Shown here: positions 53,701-62,531 of the stretch, piece by piece | How the letters are laid out: each line of letters opens with the position of its first letter | Position numbering within the stretch: the first letter of the stretch is position 1 | Origin: Rikenellaceae bacterium | Lineage (GTDB): Bacteria > Bacteroidota > Bacteroidia > Bacteroidales > Rikenellaceae | Assembly: GCA_017442365.1 (NCBI GenBank) | Contig: JAFRZW010000004.1 | Location: forward strand, 139,445 to 203,444 | DNA length: 64,000 nt | Direction: 5' to 3' | Program-made: the position numbers and the translations under genes | The notes under the pieces: model-generated | The model's database searches: none | What the model was told of the DNA's origin: nothing | Seen by the model: only the letters and a program-made list of their open reading frames with translations

Positions 53701-54909
53701 ATGAACATTCTCGTATTGAATTGCGGTAGTTCGTCGATCAAATATCAGGTGATCGATATGAACGAGGCAAGCCACAAATTGTTGGCCAAAGGTCTGGTCG
53801 ATCGTATCGGTCAGGCAGAAGGCGATCTGAAACACAAACCCGTAGGCAAAGAGCCCCTCGAATTGCATCAGCCTATCGCTGACCACAACGTAGGTATCGA
53901 CCTGATCCTCAAAGCTCTGATCGATCCCGCGCACGGCGTAATCAACTCGTATGACGAGATCAAAGCCGTTGGTCATCGCGTAGCTCACGGCGGCGAGCAT
54001 TTCAACGGTAGCGCATTGGTAACTCCCGAAGCTATCGAGAAGGTACGCGATTGTATCAAGATGGCTCCGCTGCACAACCCCGCAAACTTGCAGGGCGCAC
54101 TGTCGATGGCCGAGATCCTGCCCAACGTTCCGCAGGTATTCACCTTCGACACCGCTTTCCACCAGACTATTCCCGCACACAACTATCTCTACGCTATTCC
54201 CTATAAATACTACTCGGAAGAGAAGATTCGCAAGTACGGTTTCCACGGCACAAGCCACAAGTTCGTTGCAAAGGTTGCAGCCGATATGGTTGGTCTGGAC
54301 GTCGAGAAATCGCGTATCGTAACTTGCCACATCGGTAACGGCGCTTCGATCACCGCTGTCAAGTTCGGCAAGTCGTTCAATACCACGATGGGCTTTACCC
54401 CTGCCGACGGTCTGTGTATGGGTACCCGCTCGGGTCAGATCGACCCCTGCGCATTGATCCACATCGCACGTAACGAGAATATGAGCTACGACGAGATGGA
54501 CGCATTTATCAACAAGAAGTCGGGTATTCAGGGTCTGACCGGCATTTCGAGCGATATGCGCGACATCGACGCTGCGTATGAGGCCGGCGTGAAGATCGCA
54601 ATCGAGGGTCGCGACCTCTACTACAACCGCGTGAGAAGCTACGTAGGTGCATACGCTGCCGAGATGGGCGGTCTGGATCTGGTAGTATTCACGGGCGGTG
54701 TTGGCGAGAACTCGGACGACCTGCGTGAGTATGTTTGCAAGGATATGGAGTTCCTTGGCTTGGAGTTTGATTACGAGGCTAACAAGGGTGTGCGCGGCGA
54801 GAGCAAGGTGCTGTCGAAGCCTAATTCGCGCGTGAAGGCTGTTGTTGCCGAGACCAACGAGGAGTTGGTAATCGCTTCGGACACCTACGCTATTGTCAAA
54901 AATTTATAA
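53701..54909 (+). CDS. ackA: Acetate kinase
   Basis: This 402 aa cytoplasmic enzyme forms acetate and ATP from acetyl phosphate. The ASKHA-fold start NILVLNCGSSSIKYQVID is canonical. VGHRVAHGGEHF, FDTAFHQTIP (the catalytic Asp) and HIGNGASITAV are family signatures, and CMGTRSGQIDP is near the active site. It is followed after 16 bases by the phosphate acyltransferase gene, and then by butyrate kinase, so the operon gives two kinases flanking one acyltransferase. Confidence 0.97.
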   Translation: MNILVLNCGSSSIKYQVIDMNEASHKLLAKGLVDRIGQAEGDLKHKPVGKEPLELHQPIADHNVGIDLILKALIDPAHGVINSYDEIKAVGHRVAHGGEHFNGSALVTPEAIEKVRDCIKMAPLHNPANLQGALSMAEILPNVPQVFTFDTAFHQTIPAHNYLYAIPYKYYSEEKIRKYGFHGTSHKFVAKVAADMVGLDVEKSRIVTCHIGNGASITAVKFGKSFNTTMGFTPADGLCMGTRSGQIDPCALIHIARNENMSYDEMDAFINKKSGIQGLTGISSDMRDIDAAYEAGVKIAIEGRDLYYNRVRSYVGAYAAEMGGLDLVVFTGGVGENSDDLREYVCKDMEFLGLEFDYEANKGVRGESKVLSKPNSRVKAVVAETNEELVIASDTYAIVKNL

Positions 54910-54925
54910 AAAAACTATAAGGACT

Positions 54926-55834
54926 ATGGAAATTAGACATTTGGAAGATGTCGTAACCGCTGCGAAAGCTCGCGGTCGCAAACGTCTGATCGTCGCTTAC
55001 GGTCAGGATTCACACACCATTGCCGCAGTTAATGATGCTGTGGAGGCCGAGTTGGTTGATGCAACTCTGGTTGGTAGCCGCGAGGAGATCGAGAAGGTCT
55101 GCGCTGCCGAGGGTATCGACGTCAATAAATTCACCATCATTGACGAAGGCGTCGATGTAAAAGCTGCTAACATCGCCGTAAAGATGATTGCTGAGGGCGA
55201 AGGCGACGTGCTGATGAAGGGTCTGCTGACGACCGATAAGTATATGAGAGCAATTCTCAACAAGGAGTATGGTCTGGTTCCCCCAAAAGGTATCTTGACC
55301 CACGTAACGGTTGTTGATCTGCCCAACTATCCTCGCCTGCTCACCATCTCGGACGTGGCGATTATTCCTCTGCCCGACTTCAAGCAGAAGCAGCAGCAGA
55401 TCAAGTTCTTGGCTCAGACTGCCAATGCTCTTGGCGTAAAGTGCCCGAAGGTGGCTATCATCTCGGCAAGCGAGCAGTTGCTGCCTACCGTAATCTCTTC
55501 GACCGAGGCTGCACTGTTGGCCAAGATGGCCGATCGTGGTCAGTTGGGTAACATCGAGGCTGACGGCCCGCTGTCGTTGGACGTTGCAATGTATAAGCAC
55601 ATCGCTGAGCACAAGAAGGTTAAGGGTAGCGCAATCGCTGGTGAGGCTGACTGTATGCTCTTCCCCAACATCGAGTCGGGTAACGTGTTCTTCAAGATGG
55701 CTACTAACGTAGGTGGTGGCGAGCTGGCTGCTATGGTTGTTGGTAGCAAGGTTCCCTGCGTGCTGACTTCGCGTGGCGATTCGAGCAAGACCAAACTCTA
55801 CTCGATCGCTTTGGCTTGCTTGTCGGCTAAGTAA
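54926..55834 (+). CDS. ptb: Phosphate butyryltransferase (phosphate acyltransferase family)
   Basis: This 302 aa protein exchanges CoA for phosphate on acyl-CoA. The length and motifs VLMKGLLTTDKYMRAIL, HVTVVDLPNYPRLLTISDV and DGPLSLDVAMYKHIAEHKK fit Ptb; Pta of this fold is usually about 330 aa. Ptb and Pta are related, so acetyl-CoA may also be used. The adjacency of both acetate kinase (16 bases upstream) and butyrate kinase (108 bases downstream) makes the substrate range uncertain. The ATG at 54926 gives MEIRHLEDVVTAAKARGRK. A strong hairpin separates it from buk. Confidence 0.87.
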   Translation: MEIRHLEDVVTAAKARGRKRLIVAYGQDSHTIAAVNDAVEAELVDATLVGSREEIEKVCAAEGIDVNKFTIIDEGVDVKAANIAVKMIAEGEGDVLMKGLLTTDKYMRAILNKEYGLVPPKGILTHVTVVDLPNYPRLLTISDVAIIPLPDFKQKQQQIKFLAQTANALGVKCPKVAIISASEQLLPTVISSTEAALLAKMADRGQLGNIEADGPLSLDVAMYKHIAEHKKVKGSAIAGEADCMLFPNIESGNVFFKMATNVGGGELAAMVVGSKVPCVLTSRGDSSKTKLYSIALACLSAK

Positions 55835-55861
55835 TCACGACGACACTCAACCGAAACATAG

Positions 55862-55909
55862 AGCAATCCGAAGCGCAACCCTCAAACAAGGGACACGCTT
55901 CGGATTGCT
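55862..55909 (+). terminator. Large hairpin between ptb and buk
   Basis: A perfect 14-base stem (AGCAATCCGAAGCG at 55862-55875 with 55896-55909) encloses a second small stem (CCCT/AGGG). The tail is short of T residues (TTATTTATC). It can act as a terminator or as a processing/attenuation site that sets the ptb:buk ratio. Confidence 0.65.
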
Positions 55910-55942
55910 TATTTATCAACCTAAACATTTCGAAAAAACCAA

Positions 55943-57016
55943 ATGGGTAACAATTACAATATCTTAGTTATCAACCCGGGATCGACCTCAACAAAGGTGG
56001 GTCTTTACCGCGACGTGGAACCCATCGCCGAGATCACCGTTCGCCATTCGCGCGAGGAGCTGGCCCCCTACGAAACGATCTTCGATCAATACGATTTCCG
56101 TCTGCGCGTCATTCTCGACGAGCTTGGCAAACAGGGGATCGAACTCAACAACCTCAATGCCGTAATCGGTCGCGGAGGTCTGCTCAAACCGCTGCAATCG
56201 GGCGTTTATGAGGTTACCGAAGCGATTATTCACGACTTGAAAAATCCGACGATGCACCACGCCTCGAATCTGGGTGGTCTGTTGGCATTGGGTATTGCAC
56301 AAAAGTATGGCATTAAGGCATTTATCGCCGACCCGTGCGTAACCGACGAGTTGCAACCCATCGCTCGAATTACAGGTCTGCCTATGGTGGAGCGTCGCTC
56401 GATTTGGCACGCACTGAACCAGAAGGCCGTTGCTCGTGGCTACGCCGCTAAGATCGGCAAAAAGTACGAGGAGATGAATCTGATCGTAGCTCACTTGGGC
56501 GGCGGCATTTCGGTCGGAGCGCACCGTTTGGGTCGAGCTGTTGATGTCAATAATGCACTGATGGGCGAAGGTCCGATCGCTCCCGAACGTGCAGGCACAC
56601 TTCCTGCTGACGGCTGGAAAGAGGTGGTCGAATCGGGCGAATATTCGTCGAAGGAGTTGGATAAACTCTTGGCAGGCAAGGGAGGTATGATGGCTCATTT
56701 GGGCACAGCGTCGATTCTCGAAGTGCTTGACCGCATTAAGAATGGCGACGAGCACGCGAAGTTGATTCTCGACGCGATGTGCTACACCGTCGGCAAGCAG
56801 ATCGGCGCAATGGCTACCGTACTCGAAGGCAAAGCCGAGGTGATTATCCTCACGGGCGGCATTGCGTATAGCGATTACGTTTGCAACTACATCTCGAAGA
56901 TGTGTTCGTTCATTGCCCCCGTAGTGATCGAGGCTGGCGAGAATGAGTTGGGTGCGCTGGCTTACAACGCAGTGGCTGCTCTCGACGGCGAGATCGTTCC
57001 AATGAAATATGAGTAA
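55943..57016 (+). CDS. buk: Butyrate kinase
   Basis: This 357 aa ASKHA-family kinase makes butyrate (or a branched short-chain acid) and ATP from the acyl phosphate. The N-terminus YNILVINPGSTSTKVGLYRD is the family phosphate loop. NAVIGRGGLLKPLQSGVY, VAHLGGGISVGAHRLGRAVD and ILTGGIAYSDYVCNYISKM are characteristic. It belongs functionally with ptb. A terminator at 57056-57099 closes the block. Confidence 0.95.
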   Translation: MGNNYNILVINPGSTSTKVGLYRDVEPIAEITVRHSREELAPYETIFDQYDFRLRVILDELGKQGIELNNLNAVIGRGGLLKPLQSGVYEVTEAIIHDLKNPTMHHASNLGGLLALGIAQKYGIKAFIADPCVTDELQPIARITGLPMVERRSIWHALNQKAVARGYAAKIGKKYEEMNLIVAHLGGGISVGAHRLGRAVDVNNALMGEGPIAPERAGTLPADGWKEVVESGEYSSKELDKLLAGKGGMMAHLGTASILEVLDRIKNGDEHAKLILDAMCYTVGKQIGAMATVLEGKAEVIILTGGIAYSDYVCNYISKMCSFIAPVVIEAGENELGALAYNAVAALDGEIVPMKYE

Positions 57017-57055
57017 GAAAATTCAAAATTCAAAATTATTTAGTGAATTTTTCGC

Positions 57056-57099
57056 AAAAAGTAGGTCGCGCCCCACAACGGAACGCGACCTGCTTTTTT
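57056..57099. terminator. Convergent hairpin terminator
   Basis: Two 15-base arms (57056-57070 and 57084-57098), starting AAAAAGTAGG, pair with one wobble around a 13-base loop and are flanked by A and T runs. It serves buk and the convergent TlpA-type gene. Confidence 0.8.
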
Positions 57100-57113
57100 C
57101 ACTAAAACATCAT

Positions 57114-58121
57114 CTACTTTTCGCTCATTGCCGCATCAACAACTGCCTTCAAACCTTCGCCACGTGCTCCGCGCGAAACAATAGTTCCATCAGGTGCAAA
57201 AAGTATCAAATAAGGAATACCCGAAATCCCATATAGGTCCAACGTCTTGCCTTGAACATCAGAGATTACCGACCACTCTATTCCCAAATCCTCGATTGCC
57301 TTTTGAGTATCTTCGACCTCGTCATTTACAGCCACGCCGAGAATCTTCAAGCCTTGACCATTATACTTTGCGAAAATATCTTTGATCGTCGGCATCTCAC
57401 GACGGCACGGACCACACCACGACGCCCAAAAATCGACCAAGACATACTCACCGTGCCCAACATAATCCGACAGCTTTTGCTCGCTGCCATCTTCGGTTAT
57501 CAGCGTAAAATCGACAAATGGTTGTCCCTCAGCAGTCAATTCCGACTGCACGAGAAATTTCACACGATCAGTAACAAGAATCGAATTTGAATACATCGCT
57601 GGCAACACTTTCAACAGCGAATCAAGTTCCACTTTGTTCTTCCGCTCCATAATAGCCAAAAACACATAGTAACCCACAAGATTTTCCTTGTTAGCCTCGA
57701 ACGTACTATCGAGCATATTAGTCATAAGCGTCTCTTTCTCGGCGCGTGTTAATATGGTATCGCATTTCACCGCATTCATCTCGGTCTTAAACTCTCGCAA
57801 CGCATCATTACTCGGCGTGCCCGAAATATTACCCATCGGATCAATCATAATTACACCCGATTCTAGTACAAATGGCAACTGACCACCCGACGGAGCTTTA
57901 AGGGCTGCTGCGTATGGTTTTACAACCTTACCCTCGAAACAAATTCGATTATTCACCGCCACAACACTATCGATCACTTCATCATTATCATAATTAATCA
58001 ATTGGAACATTTGACCATCCAGTCCCGCGCTTGTGGGGAATTCGGCTGTAATCGAATAATTTCGGTCAGCACACGACACTAACACCAATGCCGCTAATGC
58101 CATAAATGTAATTCGTTTCAT
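57114..58121 (-). CDS. DUF4369-TlpA thiol:disulfide lipoprotein
   Basis: This 335 aa protein has a lipoprotein signal (MKRITFMALAALVLVSC with Cys17). A DUF4369 beta domain occupies about residues 20-110 and a TlpA/AhpC-TSA thioredoxin domain the C-terminal third, with the redox motif WCGPC in DFWASWCGPCRREMPTIKD and a cis-proline in GISGIPYLILF. It should work in the periplasm as a membrane-anchored disulfide reductase. This architecture is widespread in Bacteroidota. A promoter precedes it at 58160-58190. Confidence 0.88.
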   Translation of the reverse strand: MKRITFMALAALVLVSCADRNYSITAEFPTSAGLDGQMFQLINYDNDEVIDSVVAVNNRICFEGKVVKPYAAALKAPSGGQLPFVLESGVIMIDPMGNISGTPSNDALREFKTEMNAVKCDTILTRAEKETLMTNMLDSTFEANKENLVGYYVFLAIMERKNKVELDSLLKVLPAMYSNSILVTDRVKFLVQSELTAEGQPFVDFTLITEDGSEQKLSDYVGHGEYVLVDFWASWCGPCRREMPTIKDIFAKYNGQGLKILGVAVNDEVEDTQKAIEDLGIEWSVISDVQGKTLDLYGISGIPYLILFAPDGTIVSRGARGEGLKAVVDAAMSEK

Positions 58122-58159
58122 CGTTTTCTTTGTTTTAGTAATTATAAATTATCATAATG

Positions 58160-58190
58160 CAAAGGTACGAAACTCATTTATACTATGCAA
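58160..58190 (-). promoter_or_regulatory. Promoter for the DUF4369-TlpA gene
   Basis: The minus-strand -7 box TACCTTTG (complement of 58160-58167) and TTG (complement of 58188-58190) are separated by 20 bases. Confidence 0.65.
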
Positions 58191-58280
58191 TACATAGAAC
58201 ATTTTTTTTTACAATAGCAGACAAATTTATATCATTTAAGGCAAGATGTACGGGCTAAACATCGAAAAGGTTGATTTCGT

Positions 58281-58329
58281 CATCATTGGCGGGTCGGCTT
58301 TTAGCCGAGCCCCACACCCGCCAATGATG
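58281..58329. repeat. Nested inverted repeat
   Basis: A perfect 14-base outer stem (CATCATTGGCGGGT at 58281-58294 with 58316-58329) encloses a smaller perfect 5-base hairpin (CGGCT/AGCCG at 58295-58307). The T run needed for a terminator is absent, and the separate terminator of the upstream gene lies at 58374-58404, so this is an extra structure of unknown role. Confidence 0.75.
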
Positions 58330-58373
58330 AGCCAAAGTGTAAGCAACGGAAATAATTTAGAATCTTAAATAAC

Positions 58374-58404
58374 AAAAAAACCGCCCGACTTTGGTGTCGA
58401 GCGG
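58374..58404 (-). terminator. Terminator of the serine hydrolase/acetyltransferase pair
   Basis: On the minus strand a 9-base stem (complement of 58396-58404 with 58381-58389, one wobble) and 6-base loop are followed by T7 (complement of 58374-58380). Confidence 0.85.
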
Positions 58405-58428
58405 CTCAATTTCGAAACAGCTTAAAGG

Positions 58429-59730
58429 CTACTTCTCGAAGCGACGAATTGCCTCATAGACTGCCTCCTGGCACTTGGTACGGGTGCTCTCACGACCCAG
58501 CGCGTCAATCGAACGGTTGGGATAGACGCGGTTGGTCAGGAAGATGTAGATAATATCCTCAGCCGGATCGACCCAAAACATCGTACCCGTGAAACCATAG
58601 TGTCCAAAACTCTGCTGCGTTGCCGACGGTGCGGGATAAGCGTCATCGAACGACAACTCGGGCGAGTTGCTGAAAATCGGACGATCGAAGCCCAAACCAC
58701 GACGGTTACGATTGTCGGGATATTGGCACGAAGTCCACTCCTCGATGGTCTTACGCTTCAAGTAACGCTTGCCACCGTAGGTACCGCCATTGAGCAACAT
58801 TTGGAGCACCTTAGCCATACTCTCGGTATTGGCAAAGACTCCTGCGTTACCCGACACACCGCCCAACATCGCAGCCGACTCATCGTGTACGTAGCCGTGA
58901 ATAAGGTCGTTGCGATAGACCGTATCAACCTCGGTCGGAAGGATCTTATTCTTGGGGTATTTGTGTGCAGGATTGAGCATAATAGCGTCAGCACCCAGAG
59001 GCTCGTAATAGGTATCGCGCAGGAACTCCTCGAAGCCCTTACCCGTCAGCGACTCAACCACATAGGGGTAGCACAAGAACGACATACACGAGTAGCGGAA
59101 CTTCTTCGGTCCAAGCGGCGTATCGGCCACAGCCTTATAGACGATCTCGCGCATATCCTTGCGAGCCCACATATTCTTGTAGACCTCAATCGGGTACTCC
59201 TCGCTCGGAGTGTAGCTGAACAGGCCCTCGCGCAGACGACCCTGCTCGTCGTGCATAATTCGATAGACATTGACCGAAGGCACCAAACCGCCCTGATGAG
59301 CCAAGAACTCACGCAGAGTTACGTCCTCCTTGTTGCTGCCCACGAAATAGGGGAACGACTTCGAGAAGGGCTCGTCGAGACCAATCAGACCATCCTCGAC
59401 CAACTTCATCATTGCGATAGTTGCACCCATCACCTTCGAGCACGATGCGAGGTCGAAAATATGGTCATTCTCAACCGCACGATAACGACGATAGGTGTGA
59501 TGACCGTAGCTCTTGTGATGTACGATCTTACCGTGGCGAGCTACCAAAATCTGGCAACCGGGGAAGGCGTGCTGCGACATTGCATACTCAACCAACGAGT
59601 CGATCGTGGTCGAAAGATACTTGCCGTCCATACCTACGCTCTCAGCCGAGGCGTAGCTCAGTGTATCGCTCTTGGCCGACACCGAAACGGCAGCGGCAAG
59701 TGCTACAACGAGTAAAAGAATACGTTTCAT
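58429..59730 (-). CDS. Exported serine hydrolase, beta-lactamase/PBP4*-like family
   Basis: This 433 aa protein has a signal peptide (MKRILLLVVALAAAVSVSA-K). Its serine hydrolase domain carries Ser96-x-x-Lys99 in LASCSKVMGAT, a Tyr motif YSCMSFLC and the third motif HYGFTGTMFW, where HxG replaces KTG. That set fits class C-like hydrolases such as D-amino-acid peptidases and esterases rather than a resistance beta-lactamase. It lies 7 bases downstream of the HGSNAT-like gene and next to NamZ and GH9 genes. Trimming of muropeptides or an amino-sugar ester is a reasonable inference. Confidence 0.85.
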   Translation of the reverse strand: MKRILLLVVALAAAVSVSAKSDTLSYASAESVGMDGKYLSTTIDSLVEYAMSQHAFPGCQILVARHGKIVHHKSYGHHTYRRYRAVENDHIFDLASCSKVMGATIAMMKLVEDGLIGLDEPFSKSFPYFVGSNKEDVTLREFLAHQGGLVPSVNVYRIMHDEQGRLREGLFSYTPSEEYPIEVYKNMWARKDMREIVYKAVADTPLGPKKFRYSCMSFLCYPYVVESLTGKGFEEFLRDTYYEPLGADAIMLNPAHKYPKNKILPTEVDTVYRNDLIHGYVHDESAAMLGGVSGNAGVFANTESMAKVLQMLLNGGTYGGKRYLKRKTIEEWTSCQYPDNRNRRGLGFDRPIFSNSPELSFDDAYPAPSATQQSFGHYGFTGTMFWVDPAEDIIYIFLTNRVYPNRSIDALGRESTRTKCQEAVYEAIRRFEK

Positions 59731-59737
59731 ATTGCTA

Positions 59738-61090
59738 TTACAATTTAATATAGATTTTACGTTTGTAGAGCGGCAGAGCTACCAGCCAGCACAGTGCTAC
59801 CAGCGACAGCGCACACAGGAACGACGCCAGCTCAACGGGCATAACCTCCTTCAAGGTTGTGAACCACGCCGAGAAGACGGTCATCTTACGCTCGCCACCG
59901 TCCATCGGCACGCGGAACCACGACTGACCCCAAACCTTAACAAAGAAGGTCGAAAGGCAGTAGGTAAACAGCGCATTGGTGCCAAACACAGCGAAGAATG
60001 TTGTCCATTTGGTCTTCTTGCGAACATCAATCAAGAAAGCAAACAGCGCCCAAACCTGCATAGCCAAACCACCGGCATAGAGAACATAGCTGCTCGACCA
60101 GAGTTTCTTATTGATCGGGAAGTAGGGATTCATAATCAGGCCCAACGTGATGAGCAGACCACCCACAGCTGCCAACGTGATAATGTTGCGCTTAACGTCC
60201 TCGGTGCTCTCACCCATCAGCTTACCCGACATATAGCCGAGCAGCACGGTGCCAACAGCCGGCAGTGTGCTCCACAGACCCTCGGGGTCGAATGCGATAC
60301 CCTCGCCGTGATACATATGAGCGTCGCCCAAAATGGCCAAGTCGATCGTACGTGCAAGATTGCCTTCAAGCGTGAAATCGCCAAACATTGCCGACACGAT
60401 CCAATAAACGGCCAAAATCAGCACCAAAGCAATCGAGATACGCTTATAGGTTTTGAGCCACAAAGCCAACAGCGCACCCACTGTGAAGCAGATCGCAATA
60501 CGCGGGAAGACACCCAAAATACGCCAGCTCGACAGCGATTTGAGCGGCGTGCCGAGCAGCAGCGGGAAGGGCAGAATAGCCAACACCAGACCTACGCCGA
60601 GCAGCGTCCAAGCCCACGCGCGACGACGTTTGTAATCGGGATCGAGTTCCTCGCTCTTTTTCTGATTCGAGAACCACACCATAGAGCCGATACTCAGACC
60701 CAGACCCAAAATCTGAACGATCGAGCACAAGCAACCAAGCCACGACTGCTCGGGAGCGATATCACCAAAACGATAGAAGGGATAGTAGCCCACCAGATGG
60801 CCAACGAGGAAGATCAACAGACCTCGTTTGAGGATTTTGGTTACTGCGGGAGTGGTCAGTTCGTGGTTCGACTTGCGGTAGGCAAACCATATCGACGCAC
60901 CAACGCAGAACAAAAAGAATGGGAAGACCAGATCGGTCGGAGTGCAGCCGTCCCACGCTGCGTGGCGCAGAGGTGCGAAGGTGGGCTCGCCCCAGCTGCC
61001 CGGATTGTTCACCGTGATCATACTCGCAACGGTCAAACCGCGCAAGATGTCAAGCGAAAGGAAACGTTTGAATTGTTGAGTTTGTGTCAT
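59738..61090 (-). CDS. HGSNAT-like transmembrane acyltransferase (DUF5009/COG4299)
   Basis: This 450 aa membrane protein has about ten to eleven helices. The N-terminal signature LDILRGLTVASMITVNNPG is followed by His43 in RHAAWDGCTPTDLVFPFFLF, the position of the active-site His of human heparan-alpha-glucosaminide N-acetyltransferase. Such enzymes move acetyl groups from cytoplasmic acetyl-CoA to a glucosamine on the other side of the membrane. The bacterial substrate is unproven. It is the first gene of a two-gene minus unit with the serine hydrolase and is divergent from NamZ and GH9 genes. Confidence 0.82.
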   Translation of the reverse strand: MTQTQQFKRFLSLDILRGLTVASMITVNNPGSWGEPTFAPLRHAAWDGCTPTDLVFPFFLFCVGASIWFAYRKSNHELTTPAVTKILKRGLLIFLVGHLVGYYPFYRFGDIAPEQSWLGCLCSIVQILGLGLSIGSMVWFSNQKKSEELDPDYKRRRAWAWTLLGVGLVLAILPFPLLLGTPLKSLSSWRILGVFPRIAICFTVGALLALWLKTYKRISIALVLILAVYWIVSAMFGDFTLEGNLARTIDLAILGDAHMYHGEGIAFDPEGLWSTLPAVGTVLLGYMSGKLMGESTEDVKRNIITLAAVGGLLITLGLIMNPYFPINKKLWSSSYVLYAGGLAMQVWALFAFLIDVRKKTKWTTFFAVFGTNALFTYCLSTFFVKVWGQSWFRVPMDGGERKMTVFSAWFTTLKEVMPVELASFLCALSLVALCWLVALPLYKRKIYIKL

Positions 61091-61178
61091 ATAGAATGGT
61101 TTTTACGTTAAATGCGCACATAATTCGGAATGTAAAATTAGTAAATTTTACGCTTTTCCGAAATATTTAACGCAGATT

Positions 61179-61211
61179 TTTGTGCTATTTCGAGGAAAAG
61201 AGTTATATTTG
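61179..61211 (+). promoter_or_regulatory. Promoter for the NamZ-GH9 unit
   Basis: TTTG at 61179-61182, a 21-base spacer, and TATATTTG at 61204-61211. The namZ start follows at 61267. Confidence 0.65.
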
Positions 61212-61266
61212 TATGCTCCGCAAAACGAGTAAACGAGAAATATTAACCAAATAACAAACTTTTTCA

Positions 61267-62493
61267 ATGAAAATCAAATCAATTATTCTGGCTCTGGCAG
61301 TGGCAGTGGCTACAACCGCTACCGCTCAGGTCAAGACTGGTATCGAAGTGTTGCGCGACAACGGCTTCGCTCAGCTCAAAGGCAAAAAGGTGGGTCTGAT
61401 CACCAACCCTACGGGCGTTGATCGCAACCTCAAATCGACTATCGACATTCTGAACGAGGCCGAGGGCGTCGAGTTGAAGGCTCTTTACAGCCCCGAGCAC
61501 GGTGTGCGTGGCGATATCACCGCCGGAGCTAAGGTCGAGGACTATGTCGATGCAACGACAGGTGTGCAGGTTTATAGCATCTATGGTCGTACAACCAAGC
61601 CGACCCCCGAAATGTTGAAGGGTCTGGACGCTATCGTATATGATATTCAAGACATCGGTTCGCGCTCATACACCTTTATCTCGACTATGGGTAAGGCTAT
61701 GGAAGCAGCTGCCGAGAACGACCTCGAAATGGTTATCCTCGATCGCCCCAACCCGCTGGGCGGCGTTCGTATGGAGGGCTGCTTGGTGCAGGACGGTTTC
61801 TACTCGTTCGTAAGCCAATTCCCCATTCCTTATGTTCACGGTTTGACCTCGGGCGAGCTGGCTCAGTTCCTCAATGAGAACTACCTCGAAAAGCCTTGCA
61901 AGCTGACCGTCGTGAAGATGAAGGGCTGGAAACGCAATATGTCGTTCGAGGATACAGGTCTGCCTTGGGTGCTCTCGTCGCCCCACATTCCGCAGGCTTG
62001 GAGCTGTCTGTTCTACCCCGCTACGGGTATTGCCGGTGAGCTCTACTCGCTCAATATCGGTGTCGGCTACACGCTCCCCTTCGAGCTGTTGGCTGCCGAG
62101 TGGATCGACAAACCCGAATTGCTGGCTGAGAATCTGAACAAGATCGGTTTGAAGGGCGTTGTATTCCGTCCTATCTATTATAAGCCTTATTATGGCGCAC
62201 AGCAGGGCAAGGATTTGCGTGGCGTGCAGATTCACATCATCGACCCCGTAAATGCACCCCTCACGCTGTTGCAGTTCTACTTCTTGCAGGAAGCTCACAA
62301 GTTGTGGCCCGACCACGACGTGTTTGCCGATACGACCAAGTCGCGCCTGAATATGTTCGACAAGGTGTGCGGTCGTGGCGACGTGCGCGCCAAGTTCTGC
62401 GAGCGCTGGTTAGTCGAGGATATTCTGCCGATCTGGAATGGCGACATCGACGCATTCAAGAAGAAGGTACAGAAATACCTGCTCTACAAATAG
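61267..62493 (+). CDS. namZ: NamZ-like exo-beta-N-acetylmuramidase (DUF1343)
   Basis: This 408 aa exported protein has a signal peptide (MKIKSIILALAVAVATTATA-Q). Characteristic DUF1343 segments include KKVGLITNPTGVDRNLKSTI, LYSPEHGVRGDI, IVYDIQDIGSRSYTFISTM and VILDRPNPLGG. The family founder, NamZ of Bacillus subtilis (GH171), removes MurNAc from the non-reducing end of peptidoglycan fragments, and Tannerella forsythia has a related enzyme. It begins the plus unit facing away from the acetyltransferase and serine hydrolase and is followed after 38 bases by a GH9 enzyme. Confidence 0.9.
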   Translation: MKIKSIILALAVAVATTATAQVKTGIEVLRDNGFAQLKGKKVGLITNPTGVDRNLKSTIDILNEAEGVELKALYSPEHGVRGDITAGAKVEDYVDATTGVQVYSIYGRTTKPTPEMLKGLDAIVYDIQDIGSRSYTFISTMGKAMEAAAENDLEMVILDRPNPLGGVRMEGCLVQDGFYSFVSQFPIPYVHGLTSGELAQFLNENYLEKPCKLTVVKMKGWKRNMSFEDTGLPWVLSSPHIPQAWSCLFYPATGIAGELYSLNIGVGYTLPFELLAAEWIDKPELLAENLNKIGLKGVVFRPIYYKPYYGAQQGKDLRGVQIHIIDPVNAPLTLLQFYFLQEAHKLWPDHDVFADTTKSRLNMFDKVCGRGDVRAKFCERWLVEDILPIWNGDIDAFKKKVQKYLLYK

Positions 62494-62531
62494 TGAAACT
62501 AACACAACACACAACGTAAAATAAAAACACT

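Larger units (their letters stand above)
58122..58428. other. Intergenic region (307 bases) with a nested palindrome
   Basis: It contains the promoter of the TlpA-type gene, a nested hairpin at 58281-58329, and the terminator of the serine hydrolase gene. No ORF of note was found. Confidence 0.6.

Noticed and set aside
58429..59730. The serine hydrolase as a resistance beta-lactamase
   Set aside because: The third motif is HxG rather than KTG and the neighbours are wall-sugar enzymes, so an envelope hydrolase is a better reading.
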